DNA of 64,000 bases from assembly GCA_034667465.1 (NCBI GenBank), contig JAXDJV010000025.1:124001-188000 (forward strand), in the 5' to 3' direction. The notes beneath the pieces were generated by a model. The model was given only the letters and a program-made list of their open reading frames with translations. It was not told where the DNA came from and ran no database searches. The position numbers were made by a program, and so were the translations under genes. Source of the DNA: JAOBAU01 sp034667465 (GTDB taxonomy: Bacteria > Acidobacteriota > Thermoanaerobaculia > Gp7-AA8). Below, in pieces: positions 24,164 through 33,078 of this stretch. Within the stretch, counting starts at the first letter, position 1, and the number at the start of each line of letters is the position of its first letter.

Positions 24164-24955
24164 ATGAACTGGATCGAACGTCTGGCGCGGCTCGGATACA
24201 TGTCGATCGGCGCCGTCTACGCAATCATCGGCGGGATGACTGCCGCGGCGGCGCTGCATCGCGGTGGAAAGACCGCCGATCGACGCGACGCCATCGCTTT
24301 CATTCTCGGCAAACCGTTCGGTCACGCGCTGCTGCTCGTCGTCGCGGCGGGACTGGCCGGATATGCGCTGTGGCGACTGAGCAGCGGCATCTTCGATTCC
24401 GATCGACGCGGCAGTCAGTTGAAAGGAATCGCGATCCGGATCGGCAGCTTCGTCCGCGGTCTCGCGTACGGCGCGGCAGCGCTGCAGGTCGGGAAGCTCG
24501 CGCTGCGTCAGGGCGGCGCGGGAAAAAGCAGCGACTCGAGTGCGAAGCAGTGGACGGCGCGGCTGATGTCGCATCCCTTCGGACGATGGGCGACGGTGAT
24601 CGCGGGACTGATCATCATCGGCGCCGGCGTTTATCAGCTCAGCCGCGCATTCCGATCGAAGCTGAGCAAACGGCTCGATCTGCGATCGATGAATGCGGCG
24701 ACGCGCGAGAAAGTCGTGGCCATCTGCCGCTTCGGCATTGCGGCGCGCGGCATCGTCTTCACGATCATCGGCGGCTCCGTCGTTCTCGCCGCGATTCGTT
24801 TCGACGCGAGCAGGGCGCAGGGAACGTCGGGCGCGTTTCGGACGCTGGCCGCGCAGCCCTTCGGGCGTGTGCTGACGGGCGTGGTCGCGGTCGGCTTCAT
24901 CGCGTACGGCGTGTACGCGTTCGTGAACGGACGATATCGGCGGATCGAGGCGTAG
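24164..24955 (+). CDS. DUF1206 membrane protein
   Basis: A 263-residue protein with six hydrophobic segments arranged as three similar pairs, each beginning with a pattern like ARLGYMSIGAVYAIIGG, CRFGIAARGIVFTIIGG and FVRGLAYGAAALQ, characteristic of DUF1206. Integral to the cytoplasmic membrane, function unknown. ATG 24164 starts at the family's conserved MNWIERLARLGY; a GTG 33 bases upstream is in frame. Divergent from the DnaJ-like gene. The following glgC start is 39 bases downstream. Confidence 0.88.
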   Translation: MNWIERLARLGYMSIGAVYAIIGGMTAAAALHRGGKTADRRDAIAFILGKPFGHALLLVVAAGLAGYALWRLSSGIFDSDRRGSQLKGIAIRIGSFVRGLAYGAAALQVGKLALRQGGAGKSSDSSAKQWTARLMSHPFGRWATVIAGLIIIGAGVYQLSRAFRSKLSKRLDLRSMNAATREKVVAICRFGIAARGIVFTIIGGSVVLAAIRFDASRAQGTSGAFRTLAAQPFGRVLTGVVAVGFIAYGVYAFVNGRYRRIEA

Positions 24956-24994
24956 CAATTGCTTTCGCCGTCTCTCTCGGAAAGAATCAGCTCG

Positions 24995-26257
24995 ATGCCC
25001 AACGTACTGGCGCGACGCAGTGTCCTCACGATGATCCTCGCGGGCGGGATGGGAGAACGTCTCTATCCGCTGACGCGCGACCGCGCCAAGCCGGCCGTGC
25101 CGTTCGGCGGCCGCTACCGGATCATCGATTTCGTCATCAACAACTTCATCAACTCCGGCTTCTTCAAGATCAAGATCCTGACGCAGTTCAAATCGAACTC
25201 GCTGATCGAGCACGTCACGCGCACGTGGCGGCTGGTGCCGGAAGTTGGTCAATACGTTGACGTCGTGCCGGCGCAGATGCGCAAAGGTCCGTTCTGGTTC
25301 CGCGGCACCGCGGATGCGGTGTTCCAGAATCTCGAGCTGATCTTCGACGAGCAGCCGGAAGTGATCTGCGTCTTCGGCGGCGATCACATCTACAAGATGG
25401 ATGTGAACCAGATGCTGCAGGAGCATCTGACCAACGATGCCGATCTGACCATCGCCACGATTCCGGTGCCGCTCGAAGAAGCGCACCAGTTCGGAATCGT
25501 CGAAGTCGACGCCGACTGGCGCGTGACCGGTTTCGTCGAGAAGCCGAAGGAAGGGGCGAAGACGATTCCGGGCCGGCCGGACATGGTGCTCGCTTCGATG
25601 GGCAACTACATCTTCAAAGCGAACGTGATGATCGACGTGCTGCAGCGCAACGCGCTGCGCGACTCGGCACACGACTTCGGCAAACAGATCATCCCGGCGA
25701 TGTACGAAAAGCAGAAGGTCTACGCGTACGACTTCGCGAAGAACGAGATCCCGGGCGAGTCGGAAGTGAATCGCGGTTACTGGCGCGACGTCGGCACGAT
25801 CGATTCGTATTTCGCGGCGTGCCTCGATCTCGTGTCGGTCACGCCGATGTTCAATCTCTACAACCCGCGGTGGCCGCTGATCTCGGCGCCGATGCATCTG
25901 CCGCCGGCGAAGTTCGTCTTCGCCGATTCGAAGACGCAGCGCATCGGACTGGCCACCGATTCGATGGTGTCGGACGGCGTGATCATTTCCGGCGGCACGA
26001 TCAACCGTTCGGTGCTGCACCCGCGCGTGCGTATCCATTCCTACTGCGAAGTCGACGAATCGGTGCTGATGGACGGCGTCGACATCGGACGCCACTCGAA
26101 GATTCGACGAACGATCATCGATAAAGGTGTCAAGGTGCCGCCCCACACGATGATCGGCTATGACCTCGAGCTCGACCGGCAGCGATTTACCGTCACCGAC
26201 AGCGGCATCGTCGTCGTGCCGAAGGGCGCCGTGATCGAAGAGAAAGTGACTGCATGA
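24995..26257 (+). CDS. glgC: Glucose-1-phosphate adenylyltransferase
   Basis: A 420-residue ADP-glucose pyrophosphorylase, the committed step in glycogen synthesis. Blocks: MILAGGMGERLYPLTRDRAKPAVPFGGRYRIIDF (nucleotide binding), FRGTADAVFQN, VFGGDHIYKMD, GFVEKPKE (Lys for glucose-1-phosphate), YWRDVGTIDSY and a C-terminal left-handed beta-helix (hexapeptide repeats). Length matches bacterial GlgC. ATG 24995 is preferred to an upstream TTG 24959. Overlaps rph by 4 bases (ATGA). Confidence 0.95.
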   Translation: MPNVLARRSVLTMILAGGMGERLYPLTRDRAKPAVPFGGRYRIIDFVINNFINSGFFKIKILTQFKSNSLIEHVTRTWRLVPEVGQYVDVVPAQMRKGPFWFRGTADAVFQNLELIFDEQPEVICVFGGDHIYKMDVNQMLQEHLTNDADLTIATIPVPLEEAHQFGIVEVDADWRVTGFVEKPKEGAKTIPGRPDMVLASMGNYIFKANVMIDVLQRNALRDSAHDFGKQIIPAMYEKQKVYAYDFAKNEIPGESEVNRGYWRDVGTIDSYFAACLDLVSVTPMFNLYNPRWPLISAPMHLPPAKFVFADSKTQRIGLATDSMVSDGVIISGGTINRSVLHPRVRIHSYCEVDESVLMDGVDIGRHSKIRRTIIDKGVKVPPHTMIGYDLELDRQRFTVTDSGIVVVPKGAVIEEKVTA

Positions 26258-27048
26258 CTGTGCGCGACGCAGCGAAAACACGCGGCGACGGCCGGGCTCC
26301 GAACGAGCTGCGGCCGGTGGCCATCCATCAGAATTTCACCAAACACGCCGAAGGCTCGGTGCTCATCGAGGTCGGCGACACGCGCGTCATCTGCACGGCG
26401 TCGATCCAGGATCGCGTGCCGCCGTTTCTCTATCGCAGCGGCAAAGGCTGGGTGACGGCGGAGTACGGAATGCTGCCGCGCGCGACGACCGATCGCGTCG
26501 AGCGCGAGGCGGCGAAGGGAAAGCAGGGCGGACGGACGATGGAGATTCAGCGTCTGATCGGCCGTTCGCTGCGCGCGGCCGTCAATCCGGAGATGCTCGG
26601 CGAGCGGACGGTGTGGCTCGACTGCGACGTGATCCAGGCGGACGGCGGAACGCGCACGGCGTCGATTACCGGCGCGTACGTGGCGCTGGTCACGGCGCTG
26701 TCGCGGCTGTACATCGACGGGAATCTGATGACGTGGCCGATCAATGGATTCATCGCCGCGGTGTCGGTCGGAATGATCGGCGGCGAAGCGGTGCTCGATC
26801 TCAACTACGCCGAGGATTCGAAAGCGGGCGTCGACATGAATGTGGTGGCGACGGAGAAGAGCCGCTTCATCGAGCTGCAGGGAACGGGCGAAAACGCGAC
26901 GTTCAGCGATGAAGACATGGTGGCGATGATGGCGCTCGCGAAGAGCGGGATCGGACAGCTGATCGAGAAGCAGCGCGAAGTGCTCGCGCCGATCCTGACG
27001 CGCGTGGACGGACTGGCGCGGGAACGCCTGAATCGAAAGTTCCGCTAG
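26254..27048 (+). CDS. rph: Ribonuclease PH
   Basis: A 264-residue 3'-5' phosphorolytic exoribonuclease that trims tRNA precursors. Conserved: GSVLIEVGDTRVICTAS, GWVTAEYGMLPRAT, QGGRTMEIQRLIGRSLRAAV, IQADGGTRTASITGAYVA and VLDLNYAEDSKAGVDMNVV with catalytic Asp. Length is slightly longer than usual by a few N-terminal residues. Its stop lies at the edge of a dispersed repeat (27048-27066), the 19-base GCCGGCACGGCCGGCTGCG motif. Confidence 0.95.
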   Translation: MTVRDAAKTRGDGRAPNELRPVAIHQNFTKHAEGSVLIEVGDTRVICTASIQDRVPPFLYRSGKGWVTAEYGMLPRATTDRVEREAAKGKQGGRTMEIQRLIGRSLRAAVNPEMLGERTVWLDCDVIQADGGTRTASITGAYVALVTALSRLYIDGNLMTWPINGFIAAVSVGMIGGEAVLDLNYAEDSKAGVDMNVVATEKSRFIELQGTGENATFSDEDMVAMMALAKSGIGQLIEKQREVLAPILTRVDGLARERLNRKFR

Positions 27049-27066
27049 CCGGCACGGCCGGCTGCG
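27048..27066 (+). repeat. Dispersed 19-base motif, family C
   Basis: The 19 bases GCCGGCACGGCCGGCTGCG occur here and, inverted and exact, at 38430-38448. Similarity continues loosely for about 30 bases (TTGCCTGGCACAGCCT here; TTGTTGGCCAGGCC there). Sits directly after the rph stop codon. Confidence 0.7.
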
Positions 27067-27157
27067 TTGCCTGGCACAGCCTCGGCGAACGGCTTCGCGG
27101 CGGATCATTGCCACGCTCGTTGCGAAGTCGTCATCGTTTTCGTTAGCGTAGGGACCG

Positions 27158-28639
27158 ATGCGCGACGACGAGCCGTTGTCTCTCGCCGATCGCCGCGTGG
27201 CGGTCTGGCTCGCGCTCATCACCTTCATCGCCTGCGCGTGGTTTCACGCCGGCGGCGGCTGGAACCAGAACGCCGCGTTCGATCTGACGCGCGCAATCGT
27301 CGAGCGGCACACGTTTGCGATCGACGCGTACGCCGGAAATACCGGCGACGTTTCGCGCTTCGGCGGACATCTCTTCGCGAACAAGGCGCCGGGACTTTCG
27401 TTTCTCGCTGCGATTCCGTACGCGCTGTTGCGAGCGATGGAAAGCGGCGACCCCTCGCTGCCACTGCTGCTGACTCTGAATGTCTACCTCTGTTCACTCA
27501 TCGTCGTCGCCGTTCCGGCCGCACTGATTCCGGCACTCCTCTTCCTCTTCGCACGACGACGAGGAATCGACGCGCGATGGGCGGCGCTCGTCGCGCTGAC
27601 GATTGCGCTCGGAACACAACTGCTGCCGTACGGAACGGTGCTGATGATTGCAGTTCCGTCGGCGATGCTGCTGCTGTTCGCATTCACGTCGCGACACGAC
27701 GCGCTCGCCGGATTCGCGCTCGGCGTCGCGACGTCGATGAACTATCTCTGCGCGCCGGCGATCTTCGCGTTCGCGCTGCTTCGTCGCCGGCGCGTGCCGT
27801 TCGTTGCCGCGGCGCTCGCACCGCTTGCGGTCGTCGCGATCTATCAGCGAATCGCGTTCGGCAGTTTCGCGAGAACGTCGATCGCGACGATGGACGAACG
27901 CTTCGTCAATCGCCGTGCGCTCTTCGGCATCATCGAATTGCCATCGCTTGAAGCGGCGTGGGGAATCACCTTCTCGCCATATCGCGGACTCTTTTTCTTC
28001 GCGCCGATTCTGCTGCTGTCATTCGCCGGCGCGTGGATCTGGTTTCGTCGCAACGAACATCGCGGCGAGCTGGCCGCGATCGCGTTCGTCACGCTCGTCT
28101 TCTTCGCGTTCAACGTGACGTTCAATGGCTGGGAAGGCGGCTTCGGCATCGGCGCTCGTTACCTCGTGCCGCTCATCCCGCTGCTCGGCATCGTGATGCT
28201 CGAACTGCGCGGCCGCTTCGCGCGGCTGTTCATCGCGCTCGCGATTCTTTCGTTCGCGATCAACTTCACGGCGGCGGCCGTCGATCCGCAGCCATCGGCG
28301 ACGATCCCTCGTCCGCTCACGCAATACCTCGTGCCGCTGTTCGTGCGCGGACACTTCAGCGCAACGGTTCCGATCACGCCGCCGTGGAGCGCCGCGACGT
28401 TCACCGGCCACACATCGGTGAATCGACTCGGGCACGACGAAGCGATCGTCTTCCAGCGTCACCCGCCCGGTTCGCAGGAATCGGAATGGGCGAGCTTCAA
28501 CCTCGGCGAACCGTTCTTCGGCGCGGGCGATGCACGATCGCTGATCCCGCTGCTGGTGTTGGTGTTGCTGGGCGTGCTCTACATCGCGCGACTGCTAAAT
28601 CCCTCTCCGTCCGGGAGAGGGTGGCCGAAGGCCGGGTGA
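27158..28639 (+). CDS. Polytopic membrane protein, GT-C/ArnT-like
   Basis: A 493-residue protein with roughly ten to twelve hydrophobic segments. The N-terminal external loop with GHLFANKAPGLSFLAAIPY and a later FGIGARYLVPLIPLLGIVMLELRGR recalls GT-C fold dolichyl/undecaprenyl-phosphate mannosyltransferase-like proteins, but no catalytic motif can be firmly placed. Likely transfers sugars to envelope components. The last residues LLNPSPSGRGWPKAG are encoded by the dispersed repeat B (28601-28729), so the native C-terminus probably ended earlier before repeat insertion. Confidence 0.7.
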   Translation: MRDDEPLSLADRRVAVWLALITFIACAWFHAGGGWNQNAAFDLTRAIVERHTFAIDAYAGNTGDVSRFGGHLFANKAPGLSFLAAIPYALLRAMESGDPSLPLLLTLNVYLCSLIVVAVPAALIPALLFLFARRRGIDARWAALVALTIALGTQLLPYGTVLMIAVPSAMLLLFAFTSRHDALAGFALGVATSMNYLCAPAIFAFALLRRRRVPFVAAALAPLAVVAIYQRIAFGSFARTSIATMDERFVNRRALFGIIELPSLEAAWGITFSPYRGLFFFAPILLLSFAGAWIWFRRNEHRGELAAIAFVTLVFFAFNVTFNGWEGGFGIGARYLVPLIPLLGIVMLELRGRFARLFIALAILSFAINFTAAAVDPQPSATIPRPLTQYLVPLFVRGHFSATVPITPPWSAATFTGHTSVNRLGHDEAIVFQRHPPGSQESEWASFNLGEPFFGAGDARSLIPLLVLVLLGVLYIARLLNPSPSGRGWPKAG

Positions 28640-28729
28640 GGGGCGTGATGAATCACGATTGCATATCCGCGAGGCCCCTCATCCGCCGCTTCGCGGCCCC
28701 TTCTCCCGGAGGGAGAAGGATGCGAGGGA
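28601..28729. repeat. Palindromic repeat, family B (CTCTCCGTCCGGGAGAGG)
   Basis: Two arms in opposite orientation: CCCTCTCCGTCCGGGAGAGG followed by GTGGCCGAAGGCCGGGTGAG on the left and the complementary CCCCTCATCCGCCGCTTCGC followed by GGCCCCTTCTCCCGGAGGG on the right. Each arm also contains its own short stem. The plus-strand stop codon of the membrane protein lies in the left arm. Confidence 0.8.
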
Positions 28730-28800
28730 TCGGACACTGCCGGTCCGTCGTAGAAACTGATCGGTGCGTGGTGCACGCGTCACTCCGCACATGCACTCCG

Positions 28801-28836
28801 TCAAAAATCGCCGGCGGCTGATGACAGCCGCCGGCG
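28801..28836 (-). terminator. Rho-independent terminator of the BACON/FG-GAP gene
   Basis: Reading the minus strand, a perfect 12-base stem CGCCGGCGGCTG, loop TCAT, CAGCCGCCGGCG (28836-28809) is followed directly by ATTTTTGA. It lies 9 bases after the stop codon at 28845. Confidence 0.88.
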
Positions 28837-28844
28837 CTAAAAGT

Positions 28845-31700
28845 CTAGCGAGGCCCGACGACTACCCATGCGGGGTCCGTATTGCCAACAATGAAAGCTG
28901 TCGACGACACCGTGCCCGTTGAAGTCAGATACCAGACTACCAGGGATCCGTCAGTACTGTTCTGCCACACCACATCCTGATTTGAATCATTGTTGTAATT
29001 TGCAAGTGCGCAAGCGCGCCAGTCCAGGGTTACCGACTGTGGCAGGGTCGCAGTCGAACTGATCGTGAAACCCGACATGTACCATTCAGCGACGGCACCC
29101 GATCCCGTCTGTGAAGCCGCGTTATGCCAAAACAGGTCGCGCTGACCGAGACCGCGCAAATCGGCGGTCCCCGCCAAACGCCAGCGATTATCCGCCACCG
29201 TCTGGTAACCGATGGTGCCGGTGTTCGTGGTGCCGTTCATTTGCCACGCCACCGTTTGGCCGAGCACGTCGTTATGCCAGAGGAGATCGTACGACCCGTC
29301 CGATCCAAGATCGAACACGGATACGATCTGCCAGTCAGCGTCGTTCCAGGAGTCAATGATCTTCGACGACACATACGTTGTATCGTGCATGAACCACACA
29401 GCATTTGCGCCCGACACCGGGTTCCTCAGGACGATATCCTGATAGCCATCCCCGTTCATATCGCCAACGCCACCCACTCTCCAATCCAAAACGGAGGTCG
29501 TTGGCAGCGAGACGCTCGACGTCATTGTCGAGTTGTTCATCAGCCAGATGCGATTCTGGCCGTTGCTGGCGTTCCGCCACAGGAGATCGGCAAAGCCGTC
29601 GCCATTGAAGTCGCCGCGGATTCGCGCCGCAGTCACGCCGTACTGCGTAACGACAAAGTTTTGCGCGCCCACCGCAAGCGTTCCAATTCGGGTCGTCGTC
29701 GTGGTGTTTGCCGCGACCGAGAAGGTAACCGGCGACACCCCCGCCGCACTCGTTACTGAGAGCCACGTGGCATTTGATACTGCGGTCCAGGGGCATCCCT
29801 CGGAAGTGACGGAGATGCTGCCGGACGCCGCAGAAGCAGTCATCGTGCTGCTCGTCGTTGCCAGCGTCGTCGCACAAGACTCATTCGTAACGCCGCCCTG
29901 CGTAACTGTGTACGTATTCGCTCCGAACTGTACAACCGCTGAGCGCGCTGCACCGCTGTTCGCCGCAACCATAATGGACACGGTCGCCGTCTGCTCTGCT
30001 TCATTCGCCCCGACGGTTCCCGACGACCGTGAGAAGGTGATCCAACTTGCGGGGTTGTTAGCGTAACCGTCCAGCGAGGACGCCGCGGTCCACTCACAAG
30101 GATCCCCGGTCCACTGATCATGAATGCTCATCGAAGCAGTACCGCCGCTAGCAGAGAAGGTCGTCGTCCCAGGACCAGTTACGGTCAGGCGACCGTCACA
30201 ACCGGAATAATGATCGGTTGAGTCGCTGCGGACCAATTTCACCGACAGCCAGCGCCGACCGACCTGAAACGAGCCTTGCTCATTGCCGGCGAACGCGACT
30301 TTTCGCATCCAGATATTGATCGTGTTGCCTTCGTTGCCCCACTTCGCGGCATCTATGAAGAATGGAAAACCACCATGTTCGTCCGGGATACTCAATCCCT
30401 TCCAGCCCATTTCAATCGCCGTTGATCCGTCTGGATGGACCGTCTCGATCGCGATTTCGGCGTCGGTTTTCGCTGCCCACGCAGCTGGGTCGCCGGTGCG
30501 CCCGAGGAGTTCCACGTATCCGCCCCCGAGCCAGTTGGAATCTGCTTCACTATTTTGAGGCATCTGAAACGTTAGCAGACGCGTCCATTTCCCGCCGACG
30601 CTCGTGAGATCCTGTTGTACCGGCTGCACGTCGGAAGGCGATGCCACAGCGGAATCAACCGTTTTCGTATCCTCCGCGTGTGAGTAACCCATAACATCTG
30701 GGTCGCTCGCTCCTCCGTTACCCTGCGGCAACGCGAGATAATCAAGCCGCGCCTCCTGAACCGTCACCGAACCACCGCTGTCGTTTGTAACCCAAATGCT
30801 CAGATGATGCGGCTGAGCCGAAGTGCCGACTCCGTTGAAGTCATCGATGAAATTGAAGCCGGCGCCATTCGGACCCGGAGATTTGATAGTCGCCGTATGT
30901 CCCGGCTGCGTCACACCATCAAGCGCCATACTGACGCGCAGATCGTGACCGGCAGGGGCCGAAAGGCGTACATAGGCGCGCCCCATAATGTCCCACTGAC
31001 CACTCGGGACACTGAATGAAACGTTATCAAGAACCTTACTCCAGTGGCTGACGACGTGGGGATGCGTCGCGTCGGGATTGTACGGATACGTGTCAGGCGT
31101 CGTTACGGTACCGACAGCGCTTCCAAAGGTATTCGGCGCACCCTGAATGCTGCTGATTGACTGAGTAAAATACAAAGTCGCCCCGGGTGTGACCACGCGC
31201 GCCTGAACTGATATGGCATGGTAGGTACCTGCTATGTTTTGGAGTGTCGCCGCGAACGAGTCCGCCTGCAATGCGTCGCTACCGTATTTCCGGTCGAATG
31301 TTGCGAACGGCTGACTGGTGTTGTTATCCAGAATGAAGCGGACCTCGTAATGAACCTCAGCGCCGGGAGTCGCCGACACGCTCAGAAATTTAGTCCAGAA
31401 GCTGACAAGCAGATTCGATACCGCTGACGAATTCTGTTCGACGTTCCACTTATCGACCACCCCCGAAAGATGGTTTGCAGCGCAACCTTCCATCACCGTG
31501 GTCCATTGGCCGGTGATCGGGATCGTCTGACGAGATAAGTCCATCCCATCTTCGCTGTACGGATAAAATCCACCGACAGACAAGGTATGCTGAGGGCACT
31601 TTGCCTGACGGTGCGTCGCCGCGGACGCGGATCTGCAGAAAATCAACAAAGTTGCCATGAGAACGAGCACAGCAATCTTCAATTTTGAACCAGTTGGCAT
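28845..31700 (-). CDS. Large secreted protein with BACON domains and FG-GAP/VCBS-like repeats
   Basis: A 951-residue exported protein. Signal segment KLKIAVLVLMATLLIFCRSASA; a beta-rich N-terminal half (about residues 40-510); two BACON-like domains (PCEWTAAS to TYTVTQGG, and CPWTAVSNATWLSVTSAAG to FVVTQYG, about 540-690); then five FG-GAP-like repeats with Ca-binding-type loops such as RGDFNGDGFADLLWRN and GDMNGDGYQDIVLRN. Probably cell-surface adhesion or binding to glycans. ATG 31700 has GGGAGAG seven bases upstream. The codon use is visibly less GC-rich than surrounding genes, and the gene ends in a strong terminator, so it is likely an acquired unit. Confidence 0.8.
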   Translation of the reverse strand: MPTGSKLKIAVLVLMATLLIFCRSASAATHRQAKCPQHTLSVGGFYPYSEDGMDLSRQTIPITGQWTTVMEGCAANHLSGVVDKWNVEQNSSAVSNLLVSFWTKFLSVSATPGAEVHYEVRFILDNNTSQPFATFDRKYGSDALQADSFAATLQNIAGTYHAISVQARVVTPGATLYFTQSISSIQGAPNTFGSAVGTVTTPDTYPYNPDATHPHVVSHWSKVLDNVSFSVPSGQWDIMGRAYVRLSAPAGHDLRVSMALDGVTQPGHTATIKSPGPNGAGFNFIDDFNGVGTSAQPHHLSIWVTNDSGGSVTVQEARLDYLALPQGNGGASDPDVMGYSHAEDTKTVDSAVASPSDVQPVQQDLTSVGGKWTRLLTFQMPQNSEADSNWLGGGYVELLGRTGDPAAWAAKTDAEIAIETVHPDGSTAIEMGWKGLSIPDEHGGFPFFIDAAKWGNEGNTINIWMRKVAFAGNEQGSFQVGRRWLSVKLVRSDSTDHYSGCDGRLTVTGPGTTTFSASGGTASMSIHDQWTGDPCEWTAASSLDGYANNPASWITFSRSSGTVGANEAEQTATVSIMVAANSGAARSAVVQFGANTYTVTQGGVTNESCATTLATTSSTMTASAASGSISVTSEGCPWTAVSNATWLSVTSAAGVSPVTFSVAANTTTTTRIGTLAVGAQNFVVTQYGVTAARIRGDFNGDGFADLLWRNASNGQNRIWLMNNSTMTSSVSLPTTSVLDWRVGGVGDMNGDGYQDIVLRNPVSGANAVWFMHDTTYVSSKIIDSWNDADWQIVSVFDLGSDGSYDLLWHNDVLGQTVAWQMNGTTNTGTIGYQTVADNRWRLAGTADLRGLGQRDLFWHNAASQTGSGAVAEWYMSGFTISSTATLPQSVTLDWRACALANYNNDSNQDVVWQNSTDGSLVVWYLTSTGTVSSTAFIVGNTDPAWVVVGPR

Positions 31701-32015
31701 AAATAACTCTCCCTTGGTGGACAGACCGCTGGCGTATCGAAACGTCAATCGGTCAGTTTCAGTGCGTAATTGAGAGCGCGGCGTTAAGACGCAGACGCGG
31801 TCAGATGATGCTTAGTGCCCCGATTCGTTGCATGAAGGACGGCAGGCGCACGCCTGAATGCGAAACGAGCATACTTAGGGCACACCCCACGGCCGTGACT
31901 GAACGCGAATGGGAACGTAGATGCAATATAACATCTCGTTCCAGCGAACATTCCCGTGCCGGCGAGGCCTCTTCAACGCTCTGCTCTACCAGGAGGGAGC
32001 GTCACGTTCGCACTG
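31701..32015. other. Non-coding spacer upstream of the BACON/FG-GAP gene
   Basis: About 315 bases. It must contain the minus-strand promoter of the large gene. Two similar 13-base elements, GATGCTTAGTGCC (31807-31819) and GCATACTTAGGGC (31869-31881), lie 50 bases apart. No gene, tRNA or known riboswitch consensus is recognised. Confidence 0.4.
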
Positions 32016-32930
32016 TCACCCGGCTGGCTTTCGAATGAGTATTCGGTCCCAGAAGCGCTCGCGGGTTTCATACTCCAGCCACCACCGGGAGAACCGAGGT
32101 GAACCGGGGTGAAGCATCTTGTTGTAGAGCACGTCAACTTCTTTTGGCTCGGGAAACAACTTCGTTATTTCTTTCACATGCCAGAAAATGTGCTCAACGT
32201 CATAGGCGGGACGTGACATCCCATCTTCACCGCGTACGCGTCTCCTGAAAATGTTATCGACGATGAAGCGCTGAACAGAGTTGGGAAACAGCAGCAGGCC
32301 ACGAATCCCGAAGTGCGGGTCAGCGCGCAGCAAATATCGCAAGCGGGGCGGGGTAGTTAACATACAAACGCCGCCAGGAGCCAGAACACGCATCACCTCA
32401 CTGCCAAGCATGTGCGGGTCGCTGACGTGTTCGATCATGTCGAGCAGAAGCACAATGTCGAAGGAATCACGGTCAAAGGGCAATCGATTGCCCGTCCCGA
32501 CGACAGTTCCCACCGGCACGCCCAGCGTCTTGCGACAGCGAAGGAGGTCGCGGTTGGGCACGATATCGAGAGCCACGGCCTCATAACGTCGACAGTTCGC
32601 TGCAGCGAGTGTTACGCCGCCATTTCCGGCACCGATGTCCAACACCCTGACTTTTCTGCCAGGCGCACCGAGAGGAGGCGCATAGTGCTTTTCAAAAAAA
32701 CGGACGAGACCAACGCCTTCGTCGAATCTCCCCAGAGCGAAGATTAGCTGCTCGCGAAAATGCGCCTGATTCTCAGTTATCCAATGGCCAAAGCTGTTGA
32801 GAATCTCTGTCGCGAAGGCCGACCGGACGGTCTTCCAGTCGTGCCAAGTATCGATTCCAGCCATGTCGTGCCACATATCGGCCTGCATAGCGGATCGAGA
32901 CTCTGCTTCTTCCAAAACTGATCGCGACAT
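32016..32930 (-). CDS. Class I SAM-dependent methyltransferase
   Basis: A 304-residue methyltransferase with motif I VRVLDIGAGNGGVTLAAA (about residues 94-111), an acidic strand-2 residue (VALDIVP), post-motif GTGNRLPFDRDSFDIVLLLDMIEHVSDP and a GGVCMLTTPPRL strand, i.e. the Methyltransf_11 pattern used for small-molecule, lipid or sugar acceptors. The acceptor is unknown. It is in the less GC-rich accessory patch and shares strand with the large secreted protein but is separated from it by 315 bases. Confidence 0.88.
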   Translation of the reverse strand: MSRSVLEEAESRSAMQADMWHDMAGIDTWHDWKTVRSAFATEILNSFGHWITENQAHFREQLIFALGRFDEGVGLVRFFEKHYAPPLGAPGRKVRVLDIGAGNGGVTLAAANCRRYEAVALDIVPNRDLLRCRKTLGVPVGTVVGTGNRLPFDRDSFDIVLLLDMIEHVSDPHMLGSEVMRVLAPGGVCMLTTPPRLRYLLRADPHFGIRGLLLFPNSVQRFIVDNIFRRRVRGEDGMSRPAYDVEHIFWHVKEITKLFPEPKEVDVLYNKMLHPGSPRFSRWWLEYETRERFWDRILIRKPAG

Positions 32931-33078
32931 CGTCGAACCTTACCCTTCCAAAAGGACGAAAGTCCAGTTATCGGACGGCGTGCGCAGTCCTGATCCGAGT
33001 TGCGTTTGCGGTTGGGCGCAGCCGTCGGGATCCGACGCCTCAAGCCGCGATGCGCGATCGGTGCTTCGCTGCTGCTGC

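Noticed and set aside
23603..26281. Very long open frame on the minus strand over DnaJ, DUF1206 and glgC
   Set aside because: It runs antisense to well-conserved genes; its composition is Arg/Ala/His-rich and it has no family similarity. GC-rich third positions leave antisense frames open by chance.
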